Shown in pieces: positions 7,675 to 15,006 of a stretch of 64,000 nt of DNA (position 1 is its first letter; each line of letters begins with the position of its first letter). The DNA is from Streptomyces tendae. Lineage in GTDB: Bacteria; Actinomycetota; Actinomycetes; Streptomycetales; Streptomycetaceae. The position numbers were made by a program, and so were the translations under genes. Below the pieces are notes generated by a model. That model was not told where the DNA came from. It did no database searches and was given only the letters and a program-made list of their open reading frames with translations. The stretch is taken from positions 5,456,001-5,520,000 of the forward strand of contig NZ_CP043959.1 in the NCBI RefSeq assembly GCF_008632955.1, written 5' to 3'.

Positions 7675-8345
7675 CACGCCGGGTCACCCTGCTGTTCCTG
7701 GCCGCGCTGCTGCCCCTGCTGGCGGGCGCCGGCCAGGCCCAGGCCGTCGGCTACCGCTACTGGTCCTTCTGGGAGCGGGACGGTGGCGCGTGGACGTACG
7801 CCACCGTGGGCCCGTCGCTCGTCCGGCCCGCGGACGGCTCCGTGCAGGGCTTCCGCTTCTCCGTCAGCGAGGACTCCGGCGACGCGGCCGAGCCGCGCGG
7901 CACGGCCTCGTTCGACGAGATCTGCGCGAAGACGCCCCAGAAGGACGGCTCGAAGCGGGTGGCGCTGGTCGTCGACTTCGGCACGCCCGCCGACGCCCCG
8001 TCCGGGGAGAAGCCGCCGGCCGTCCGCACGGCGTGCGCCCAGGTGCCTCAGGACGCCTCGACGGCGGAGGCCCTCGCCTCGGTCGCCAAGCCCCTGCGCT
8101 ACGACAGCAACGCCATGCTGTGCGCGATCGAGGGCTACCCGGCGAAGGGCTGCGGCGAGCAGGTCGCCCTGGACAAGGATGCCGACTCCTCCGGTGCGCG
8201 GGACGACACCTCCGGGCGGGACTCCGCACAGGACTCCGCGCAGGAGGGGGACGGCTCCGGGCCCTCGGTGGGACTGATCGCCGGTGCGGCGGTGGTGGTC
8301 GTGCTGGGCGCCGCGGCCGTCTGGCAGGTCCGTCGCCGTGCGTGA
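7671..8345 (+). CDS. SCO2322-family secreted, membrane-anchored protein
   Basis: This 224-residue protein has a signal peptide ending near AQA-VGYR, and the mature N terminus carries the aromatic block YRYWSFWE that I associate with the SCO2322 family. A ~120-residue extracellular domain holds paired cysteines (CAKTP, TACAQ, LCAIEG, GCGEQ). A Ser/Asp-rich linker follows, then one C-terminal membrane helix and RRRA. Its size and place suggest it is the partner of the toroid protein upstream, perhaps like the smaller beta domain of transcobalamin; that is inference. The GTG start overlaps the preceding stop by 4 nt, and the transporter gene starts 8 nt before this stop. Confidence 0.8.
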   Translation: MTRRVTLLFLAALLPLLAGAGQAQAVGYRYWSFWERDGGAWTYATVGPSLVRPADGSVQGFRFSVSEDSGDAAEPRGTASFDEICAKTPQKDGSKRVALVVDFGTPADAPSGEKPPAVRTACAQVPQDASTAEALASVAKPLRYDSNAMLCAIEGYPAKGCGEQVALDKDADSSGARDDTSGRDSAQDSAQEGDGSGPSVGLIAGAAVVVVLGAAAVWQVRRRA

Positions 8346-9519
8346 GTCACGCGGCTCCGGGCGCCCGGGCCTCACCCGGTCCCGCCGGAGCGGGGGCGCC
8401 GCCGCCGGCACCCCCGTCCCGCGCTCGCGCCGCGCGGGGCTGCACCCCGGCGCGTGGTGGCTGTGGGCCCTCGCGCTGGGCACCGCGGCCACCCGCACCA
8501 CCAACCCGCTGCTGCTCGCCCTCCTGATCACCGTCTCGGGTTACGTCGTGGCCGTCCGCCGTCCGCACACGCCGTGGGCCCGCTCCTACGGCGCCTTCGT
8601 CAAGCTCGCCGTCGCCGTGCTGGTGCTGCGGCTGGCCTTCGCGATCGTCCTCGGCTCCCCCATCCCCGGCACGCACACCCTGTTCACCCTGCCCGAAGTG
8701 CCCCTGCCCGGCTGGGCGCAGGGCATCCGGCTGGGCGGCCGGGTCACCGCCGAGGGCCTCACCTTCGCCCTGTACGACGCGCTGCGGCTGGCCGCGCTGC
8801 TCATCTGCGTGGGCGCCGCGAACGCCCTGGCCAGCCCCTCCCGCCTGCTGAAGTCCCTGCCCGGCGCGCTGTACGAGCTGGGCGTGGCCGTGGTGGTGGC
8901 GCTGACCTTCGCCCCGAACCTGATCGCCGACGTGCGCAGGCTGCGCGCCGCCCGCCGGCTGCGCGGCCGCCCCGACAAGGGTCTGCGCGGTCTGCTGCAG
9001 GTGGGGCTGCCGGTCCTGGAGGGAGCGCTGGAACGCTCGGTGTCCCTGGCCGCCGCGATGGACGCGCGCGGCTACGGCCGTACCGCCGAGGTGCCGCCCG
9101 CCGTGCGGCGCACCACTGCCGCGCTCACGCTCGGCGGGCTGATCGGCGTCTGCGCGGGCACGTACGGCGTCCTCACCGCCGAGGGCGGCAGCTACGGGCT
9201 GCCCGTGCTGCTCGCCGGTGTGGCCGCCGCGCTGGCAGGCCTCCGGCTGGGCGGGCGGCGCACCCTGCGCACCCGCTACCGCCCGGACCCGTGGGACGCC
9301 CGCGCGTGGCTGGTCACCGCGTCCGGCGCGGTGGTGGCGGCGCTCCTCGTGCTGGCCGGCGCGCGCGACCCCGGGGGCCTTCACCCCGGTGTGGTCCCGC
9401 TGGTGGCGCCCACCCTGCCCCTGTGGCCGGCGGCGGCCGTGCTGATCGGCCTGCTGCCCGCCTTCGTCACCCCCGCCCCCGAGGCGGTCCGCGACACCCG
9501 CAAGGAGCCGACGCCGTGA
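8338..9519 (+). CDS. ECF transporter transmembrane (T) component
   Basis: The 393-residue membrane protein is an EcfT scaffold of an energy-coupling-factor importer. It has hydrophobic segments from ~residue 37 and the two coupling-helix Ala-Arg-Gly type signatures (ARRLRGRP and AMDARGYGR) that contact the ATPases. A second group of helices follows at the C terminus, making it longer than a typical ~260-residue EcfT. The GTG at 8338 lies inside the end of the upstream gene (8-nt overlap). The stop overlaps the ATPase gene by 4 nt. Together with the following two genes it completes a dedicated (group I) ECF system, likely for cobalamin given the riboswitch. Confidence 0.9.
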   Translation: MRESRGSGRPGLTRSRRSGGAAAGTPVPRSRRAGLHPGAWWLWALALGTAATRTTNPLLLALLITVSGYVVAVRRPHTPWARSYGAFVKLAVAVLVLRLAFAIVLGSPIPGTHTLFTLPEVPLPGWAQGIRLGGRVTAEGLTFALYDALRLAALLICVGAANALASPSRLLKSLPGALYELGVAVVVALTFAPNLIADVRRLRAARRLRGRPDKGLRGLLQVGLPVLEGALERSVSLAAAMDARGYGRTAEVPPAVRRTTAALTLGGLIGVCAGTYGVLTAEGGSYGLPVLLAGVAAALAGLRLGGRRTLRTRYRPDPWDARAWLVTASGAVVAALLVLAGARDPGGLHPGVVPLVAPTLPLWPAAAVLIGLLPAFVTPAPEAVRDTRKEPTP

Positions 9520-11180
9520 TCCGCTTCGAGAACGTGTCGGTGACCTACGACGGCGCGGCCGGACCCGCCGTGCGGGACGTCGACTTCGAGGTCCCGGAAG
9601 GCGAACTGGTCCTCGTGGTGGGCCCGTCCGGGGTCGGCAAGTCGACGGTGCTGGGTGCGGTGAGCGGGCTGGTCCCGCACTTCACCGGCGGCACCCTGCA
9701 CGGCAGGGTCACGGTCGCGGGCCGCGACACCCGCACCCACAAGCCGCGCGAACTCGCCGACGTGGTGGGCACGGTGGGCCAGGACCCGCTGTCGCATTTC
9801 GTGACGGACACGGTGGAGGACGAACTCGCCTACGGCATGGAGTCGTTGGGTCTGCCGCCCGAGGTGATGCGCCGCCGGGTGGAGGAGACCCTGGACCTGC
9901 TGGGCCTCGCCGAGCTGCGGGACCGCCCGATCTCCACGCTGTCCGGCGGCCAGCAGCAGCGGGTGGCGATCGGCTCGGTCCTCACTCCGCACCCGAAGGT
10001 GCTGGTCCTGGACGAGCCGACGTCCGCCCTGGACCCCGGCGCCGCCGAGGAGGTCCTGGCGGTCCTCCAGCGTCTGGTCCATGACCTCGGCACGACGGTC
10101 CTGATGGCCGAGCACCGCCTGGAGCGGGTCGTCCAGTACGCCGACCAGGTGGCGCTGCTGCCGGGTCCCGGCGAGCGCCCCTGGCTGGGCGCTCCGGCGG
10201 AGGTCATGGCGGTCTCGCCGGTGTGCCCGCCGGTGGTCGAGCTGGGCCGGCTGGCCGGCTGGTCCCCGCTGCCCCTGACGGTCCGCGACGCCCGCCGCAG
10301 GGCGGCCCCGCTGCGGGAACGCCTGGAGGGCAGGCAGCCCGAGCGGGAGCCCGCCGCTCCCCCGACGACTCCTCAGGTGAAGCGCCTCTTCGGGCGCGCG
10401 AAGAGGGGGGCCGCCGACGCCCCCGAGCCGGTGGCCGAGGTGCGCTCCCTCGCCGTCCGCCGCGACCGCGTGCAGGCGCTGACCCATGTGGACCTGACCG
10501 TTTCCGCCGGGGAGACGATCGCGCTCATGGGCCGCAACGGCGCGGGCAAGTCGACGCTGCTCGGCGCGCTGGTCGGGCTGATCGCCCCGTCCTCCGGGTC
10601 GGTCCGCACCGGCGGCGCGGTCCCGCACCGCACCCGCCCGCGCGACCTGGTCCGCAAGGTCGGCCTGGTCCCGCAGGAACCCCGGGACCTGCTGTACGCG
10701 GACACGGTCGCGGCGGAGTGCGCGGCCGCCGACCGGGACGCGGACGCGGAGCCCGGCACCTGCCGCGCGCTGCTCACCGAGCTGCTGCCGTCGGTGGCCG
10801 ACGACAGCCACCCCCGGGACCTGTCCGAGGGGCAGCGGCTCACCCTGGCCCTCGCGGTGGTCCTGACCGCACGGCCGCCCCTGCTGCTGCTCGACGAGCC
10901 GACCCGCGGCCTGGACTATGCGGCGAAGGCCCGGCTGACGGCGATCCTGCGCGGGCTGGCCGCCGAGGGCCACGCGATCGTGATGGCGACGCACGACGTG
11001 GAGCTGGCGGCGGAGCTGGCGCACCGGGTGGTGCTGCTCGCCGAGGGTGAGGTCATCGCGGACGGCCCGTCGGCGGAGGTGGTCGTGGCGTCCCCGGCGT
11101 TCGCCCCGCAGGTGGCGAAGATCCTGGCGCCGCAGCCCTGGCTCACGGTCCCGCAGGTCAAGGGGGCGCTGGAGCGATGA
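9516..11180 (+). CDS. Fused double ATPase (A-A') of the ECF transporter
   Basis: A single 554-residue chain carries two ABC domains. Domain 1 has Walker A GPSGVGKS (36-43), signature LSGGQ (142-146) and Walker B LVLDEP. Domain 2 has Walker A GRNGAGKS (339-346), a slightly degenerate signature LSEGQ (436-440) and Walker B LLLLDEP (457-463). The linker (~265-305) is Arg/Pro rich. This combines EcfA and EcfA' in one polypeptide and powers uptake at the inner face of the membrane. It is overlapped by 4 nt at both ends, so the stoichiometry is translationally coupled. Confidence 0.93.
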   Translation: MIRFENVSVTYDGAAGPAVRDVDFEVPEGELVLVVGPSGVGKSTVLGAVSGLVPHFTGGTLHGRVTVAGRDTRTHKPRELADVVGTVGQDPLSHFVTDTVEDELAYGMESLGLPPEVMRRRVEETLDLLGLAELRDRPISTLSGGQQQRVAIGSVLTPHPKVLVLDEPTSALDPGAAEEVLAVLQRLVHDLGTTVLMAEHRLERVVQYADQVALLPGPGERPWLGAPAEVMAVSPVCPPVVELGRLAGWSPLPLTVRDARRRAAPLRERLEGRQPEREPAAPPTTPQVKRLFGRAKRGAADAPEPVAEVRSLAVRRDRVQALTHVDLTVSAGETIALMGRNGAGKSTLLGALVGLIAPSSGSVRTGGAVPHRTRPRDLVRKVGLVPQEPRDLLYADTVAAECAAADRDADAEPGTCRALLTELLPSVADDSHPRDLSEGQRLTLALAVVLTARPPLLLLDEPTRGLDYAAKARLTAILRGLAAEGHAIVMATHDVELAAELAHRVVLLAEGEVIADGPSAEVVVASPAFAPQVAKILAPQPWLTVPQVKGALER

Positions 11181-12022
11181 GCGGACCGATCCCCGCAAGG
11201 CCCGCGGACCGTCAGGCCCGCGCCCTGCGCCTGGGCGCCCGCTCCTGGCTGGCGCTGGCCCTGGTGAGCGCGGTGGGCGTGGCCGGGTTCGGCTGGCCGT
11301 TCCTCGCCCCGCCCGAGTCGGCGGTGAACGCGCACGCCGCGGACGCGCCGTGGCTCTTCGCGGGTCTGCTCGTCCTCCTGGTCGCCGTGGTGGCGGCGGC
11401 CCTGTCGGAGTCGGACCTGGGCGCGAAGGCGGTGGCCATGCTCGGCGTCCTCGCGGCGGCGGGCGCGGCCCTGCGCCCCATCGGTGCGGGCACGGCCGGA
11501 CTGGAGCCCATGTTCTTCCTGATGGTGCTCAGCGGCCGGGTCCTCGGGCCGGGCTTCGGCTTCGCCCTGGGCTCGGTCACGATGTTCGCGTCGTCGCTGC
11601 TCACCGGCGGTGTGGGCCCCTGGATGCCGTTCCAGATGCTGGCGATGGGCTGGTTCACCATGGGCGCGGGCTTCCTGCCCGGCCCCGACCGGCTGCGGGG
11701 ACGCCTGGAGGTCTGGATGCTCGCCGTCTACGGCTTCCTGGCCGCCTTCGCCTACGGCACGGTGATGAACCTGGCGGGCTGGCCCTTCATGAGCTCACTG
11801 GCCTCGAACATCGCCTTCCACGGTGACGACCCGACGGCCACCAACCTGGCCCGCTTCGTCGCGTACTGCCTGGCCACCTCCCTGGGCTGGGACCTGGGAC
11901 GGGCCGTGATCACGGTGGTGCTCACCCTCACCGTCGGCGCGACCGTACTGCGGGCGCTGCGCCGCGCCACGAGAAGGGCCGCTTTCGAGGCGCCCGTCAC
12001 ATTCGGCGACGCCCCTCGGTAG
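11177..12022 (+). CDS. ECF transporter substrate-binding (S) component, probably for B12
   Basis: The 281-residue membrane protein has about six to seven helices and an S-component-like helix-1/loop pattern, e.g. LSGRVLGPGFGFALGSVTMF and FQMLAMGWFTMGAGFLPG. In ECF importers the S component sets substrate choice. The cobalamin riboswitch and the toroid protein at the head of the operon make cobalamin the likely substrate (CbrT-like role). The N terminus is unusually extended by ~25 residues before helix 1. The ATG overlaps the ATPase stop by 4 nt. It is the last gene of the operon. Confidence 0.85.
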   Translation: MSGPIPARPADRQARALRLGARSWLALALVSAVGVAGFGWPFLAPPESAVNAHAADAPWLFAGLLVLLVAVVAAALSESDLGAKAVAMLGVLAAAGAALRPIGAGTAGLEPMFFLMVLSGRVLGPGFGFALGSVTMFASSLLTGGVGPWMPFQMLAMGWFTMGAGFLPGPDRLRGRLEVWMLAVYGFLAAFAYGTVMNLAGWPFMSSLASNIAFHGDDPTATNLARFVAYCLATSLGWDLGRAVITVVLTLTVGATVLRALRRATRRAAFEAPVTFGDAPR

Positions 12023-12332
12023 GCGTTCGGACGCACCCCGGTAGGCGAGTTGGTGAAGCACCCCACATGGCCGGCGTCACATACGAAGGGGCACCGTAGA
12101 CCGGTCGGCGGCCCTCTTCGGGCCATCCCACCGCAAACCGGATGTTGCGGACGCAAGGACACGGCCCCCTCCGACCACTGGTAGTAAAAGGGACCTTTGC
12201 GGGCAATCACGGGATTTGTTTCTGTGGAGCAGTCGCCAGGCGCCGACGTCCCCCACGGGTCGCGGCGCCGACGTTGTGCCCGGCCTCACGGCAGGGCGCG
12301 CGACTCCCCTGCTTCCGACCGAAAGGCCGCCT
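12023..12332 (+). other. 310-nt intergenic region and long leader
   Basis: No convincing gene is seen. It holds a short GGCCC/GGGCC hairpin near 12110-12124 and a GC-rich leader before the SLT-type gene. In Streptomyces, related muralytic genes often carry a c-di-AMP (ydaO) riboswitch, but I could not find the conserved ydaO blocks here. Confidence 0.6.
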
Positions 12333-12758
12333 GTGTCCGCCGCTTCCTTCCTCCGCTCCGTCGCCACCCCGAAGAAGGCCATCGCCGGCGCCGCCCTCAC
12401 GGCCGCCACCTGCGGCACGCTGATCGCCGCCGCGCCCGCGCATGCCGCGCCCACGGCGGCCCCCACCGCCGCCTCGGCCCAGGCGACCGCGAAGAAGATG
12501 ATCGGCAACTCGGCCGAGTTCCAGTGCTTCTCGAAGATCGTCTCGCACGAGAGCGGCTGGAACCCGCAGGCCACCAACGCCTCCAGCGGCGCCTACGGCC
12601 TGGTCCAGGCGCTCCCGGCCTCGAAGATGTCCTCGGCCGGCTCCGACTGGAAGACCAACCCGGCCACCCAGATCAAGTGGGGCCTGGACTACATGAAGGA
12701 CCGTTACGGCAGCGCCTGTGACGCCTGGTCCTTCTGGCAGGCCAACAACTGGTACTGA
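12333..12758 (+). CDS. Secreted SLT-type lytic transglycosylase-like protein
   Basis: This small 141-residue secreted protein has a signal peptide with cleavage near AHA-AP (~38), a short Ala/Thr linker, and a compact lysozyme-like SLT domain. The domain has SHESGWNPQATN with candidate catalytic Glu73, SGAYGLVQALP and NPATQIKWGLDYMKDRYG. It likely cleaves peptidoglycan glycan strands during growth or germination. Two cysteines (FQCF, SACDAW) probably form a disulfide. The GTG at 12333 follows an AAAGG ribosome site by 6 nt. It is far shorter than Rpf proteins and lacks LysM or G5 modules. Confidence 0.88.
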   Translation: MSAASFLRSVATPKKAIAGAALTAATCGTLIAAAPAHAAPTAAPTAASAQATAKKMIGNSAEFQCFSKIVSHESGWNPQATNASSGAYGLVQALPASKMSSAGSDWKTNPATQIKWGLDYMKDRYGSACDAWSFWQANNWY

Positions 12759-12777
12759 CGCGCGTCACCCTGATACC

Positions 12778-12816
12778 GAAGGCGGCGGCCCCCCGATCCC
12801 CGGGGCCGCCGCCTTC
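12778..12816. terminator. Bidirectional terminator
   Basis: A perfect 15-bp GC stem (12778-12792 with 12802-12816) around a 9-nt loop lies between the convergent SLT-type and DinB-fold genes. Confidence 0.85.
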
Positions 12817-12824
12817 GCCTGTGT

Positions 12825-13478
12825 TCAGCCCAGAATCAGCGGAAGCCGCTCGCCGAGGCCGCCCAGCGCGGCGGTCTCGTCGGCGGTGGGCGTACGCCTG
12901 CCCGTCCCGATGAGCAGGGCGTCCGTGTCGGACAGTTCGCCCGGGAACCGGGCCCCCGCGATCCGCTCCAGCGCCGTACGGGCCGCCGCGAGGCTCTCGG
13001 CCGGGGGCCTCGGCGCCGACGGCAGGCGGGCGATCAGGTCGAGGTGGTGCAGGGTCCATTCGAGGACGTACGCCGCGAGGTAGTCGCCTGCGGTCAGCAC
13101 CTTGCCCTTGGTGCTCACCCGGGCGGCGGGATCGGCCAGTTCGGCGGCCCGCCCGGCCGCGGCCCCCACGTCGTCCAGGTGGAACTTCAGCAGCGCGGGG
13201 TCGCCGTACGCGGCGGCCAGGCGCGGGATCAGCGCGTCCAGCGGGTCGTCGCCGGTCGGCGGTCCGACGAGGTCCCAGTACGTCGTCGCGTCCGCGGTGG
13301 GTGCGGTGTCGGCGGGGGTGACGAGCGTGATGAGGACGTCCTGCGCGTCGATGACGAGATGACAGACGAGGTCCCGCACCAGCCAGCCGCGACAGCCCGA
13401 GGGCTGGTCGAAGTCCTCGTCCGGGACGTCGGAAACGACGCGGAGCAGTGCGCTCCAGGAGCGGGAGAACTCCGTCAC
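12825..13478 (-). CDS. DinB-fold maleylpyruvate-isomerase-like protein
   Basis: The 217-residue protein matches the mycothiol-dependent maleylpyruvate isomerase N-terminal/DinB fold. It has SGCRGWLVRDLVCHLV with the conserved His near the first metal triad, a mid-protein HLDD region and EWTLHHLDLI with paired His. These residues would bind a divalent metal for thiol-dependent chemistry. The GTG overlaps the DUF397 gene by 4 nt, so it is co-translated with a WhiJ-type regulator, which is an unusual partner. The specific substrate is unknown. Confidence 0.82.
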   Translation of the reverse strand: MTEFSRSWSALLRVVSDVPDEDFDQPSGCRGWLVRDLVCHLVIDAQDVLITLVTPADTAPTADATTYWDLVGPPTGDDPLDALIPRLAAAYGDPALLKFHLDDVGAAAGRAAELADPAARVSTKGKVLTAGDYLAAYVLEWTLHHLDLIARLPSAPRPPAESLAAARTALERIAGARFPGELSDTDALLIGTGRRTPTADETAALGGLGERLPLILG

Positions 13479-13666
13479 CGGGGTGACTGTGCGGTCGTGG
13501 TCCAGGACAGGAAGGCCGCGAAGGCACCGGGCCGGAGGGTGAGCATCGGCCCTTGCGGGTTCTTCGAGTCCCGTACGGCGACGGTCGTGCTGTGGATCGC
13601 GGCGACCTCGACGCAGTTCCCGCCCTGGTCACCGCTGTAGCTGGACTTACGCCAGTTGATCTCCAT
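13475..13666 (-). CDS. DUF397 small regulatory protein
   Basis: This 63-residue protein has the hallmark DUF397 pattern: WRKSSYSGDQGGNCVEVA near the start, VAVRDSKNP in the middle and an F..FL aromatic C-terminal motif. In Streptomyces these small proteins pair with WhiJ/Scr1-type DNA-binding proteins and act as partners or antagonists in developmental control. It overlaps the regulator gene by 20 nt and the DinB-fold gene by 4 nt. Confidence 0.95.
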   Translation of the reverse strand: MEINWRKSSYSGDQGGNCVEVAAIHSTTVAVRDSKNPQGPMLTLRPGAFAAFLSWTTTAQSPR

Positions 13667-14474
13667 AGCGTTCCTCCATCACTCGCCGGATCAGCTCCGC
13701 CGAATCCTTGAGAGGAAGTGCGGCAGCCTGGAGATGATCGTAACGGAGCGAGCAGTCCTTGACGGTGTCCAAGTGGGCGCTGGGATGCCCACTGCCGTAC
13801 CCCTCCGTGTAGACGATGGCCGGGTCGCTCGCGAAGCGGTAGATGTCGAACGAGCCTTGCAGCCCGGCGTGCTCCCCGGCCGAGAACGGCAGCACCTGGA
13901 TGTTGACGCAAGGGTCGCTCTCCAAGGACAACAGGTGCGCCAGTTGACCCCGCATGGTCCCAGGCCCGCCCGTCTCCTGGAGCAGGACCGCTTCGCTGAG
14001 AACCGCCCAGAAGACGGGTGGCTCCGCCCTCGTGAAGATGCCCTGGCGGGCGAGTCGCACGGCGGTGCGATCCTCAAGGTTCTGCCGGTCCAGCACTCCC
14101 AGCACGGCCCGCGCGTACGCCTCGGTCTGCAGAAGTCCGGGCACGAGACCCATCTCGAAGCAGTAGATGGTGGAGGCCCGCGCCTGCAACTCCGCGACCT
14201 GTTGGAACCACCCCGGCAGCTGACTCCGCATGACCAGCGCGACCAGGCGGGACAACAAGCCGCCCGTGCCCAGCGCCGCGTCCACCCGCTCGCTGAACTC
14301 CTGCGTCGGCAGCTTCCTGGCCGTCTCGATCTGGCCGACCAGTGACCCCGTGTAGTTGACGATGTCGCCGAGCTGCCGCTGGGTCAGCCCCGCCGCCTCG
14401 CGGTGACGGCGGAGTTCGAAGCCGTAGTAGTCCAGCGGGGACGCGCCCGGGTCCAGGACGTTGATGTGGCTCAC
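13647..14474 (-). CDS. WhiJ/Scr1-type helix-turn-helix regulator (DUF5753)
   Basis: The 275-residue regulator has an N-terminal XRE helix-turn-helix (ELRRHREAAGLTQRQLGDIV, ~20-39, and SLVGQIETARKLP). A ~180-residue DUF5753 domain has the FEMGLVPGLLQTEAYARA hallmark. GTG at 14474 was preferred over longer starts because GAGAGGGG lies 6-7 nt upstream. It forms an operon with DUF397 and is divergent from an RsbW-like ATPase, the standard layout of the many WhiJ-like loci in Streptomyces genomes. Confidence 0.92.
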   Translation of the reverse strand: MSHINVLDPGASPLDYYGFELRRHREAAGLTQRQLGDIVNYTGSLVGQIETARKLPTQEFSERVDAALGTGGLLSRLVALVMRSQLPGWFQQVAELQARASTIYCFEMGLVPGLLQTEAYARAVLGVLDRQNLEDRTAVRLARQGIFTRAEPPVFWAVLSEAVLLQETGGPGTMRGQLAHLLSLESDPCVNIQVLPFSAGEHAGLQGSFDIYRFASDPAIVYTEGYGSGHPSAHLDTVKDCSLRYDHLQAAALPLKDSAELIRRVMEERYGDQLA

Positions 14475-14565
14475 GCACAGCCCCTCTCGCACAACTCGGC
14501 CCACTATGGGACCGGTTGTATCCGTACCGTTGCCGAGCGTAGTCGGGCGAGGTCAGCCTGGTGGT

Positions 14566-14994
14566 GTGAACGAACACATTGCCCTCACCGTCCTCACCCC
14601 GCGCTGCGACCGTTACGCGATGCGACTCACCGTGGGTGAGCACTCGGCGCGGCATGTCCGCCGCATCGTGCGGTCGTTGCTGCGCGAGTGGGAGACGGAG
14701 GAGGTGTCCGACGCCGTGGAACTCGGCGTGACCGAACTGCTCGCCAACGTCGTCCGCCATGTCCCGGGCCGCCGTTGCGCCCTGCTGGTGCTGCGCCGGC
14801 CGCTGGGGGTCCGCGTGGAGGTGGCGGACGGTAGCGATCAAGTGCCGTGCGTACCGGACGACTTGGCGCCCGACGCGGAACACGGCCGCGGACTCGTGCT
14901 GCTGGCCGCGGTGAGCGACGCGTGGGGTGTGGAGCCCGGGGAGCGGGGCGGGAAGACCGTGTGGTTCGAGTGCGCCCGGGAGCCGCACACCTGA
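14566..14994 (+). CDS. RsbW-like ATP-binding protein
   Basis: This 142-residue GHKL-type ATPase is related to anti-sigma factors. It has the N box ELGVTELLANVVRHV, the G1 box VADGS and the G2 box HGRGLVLLAAVSDAWG. The third motif GGKTVWFEC completes the fold. Such proteins beside WhiJ-type regulators may bind sigma factors or regulate the partner. The GTG at 14566 is the best fit to family length, though its ribosome site is weak and distant. It diverges from the regulator, with a shared 91-nt promoter region (14475-14565). Confidence 0.9.
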   Translation: MNEHIALTVLTPRCDRYAMRLTVGEHSARHVRRIVRSLLREWETEEVSDAVELGVTELLANVVRHVPGRRCALLVLRRPLGVRVEVADGSDQVPCVPDDLAPDAEHGRGLVLLAAVSDAWGVEPGERGGKTVWFECAREPHT

Positions 14995-15006
14995 CCCGCT
15001 TGTCGG

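Noticed and set aside
12023..12332. ydaO (c-di-AMP) riboswitch before the SLT-type gene
   Set aside because: Expected from Streptomyces knowledge of muralytic genes, but the conserved core blocks of the class are not present.
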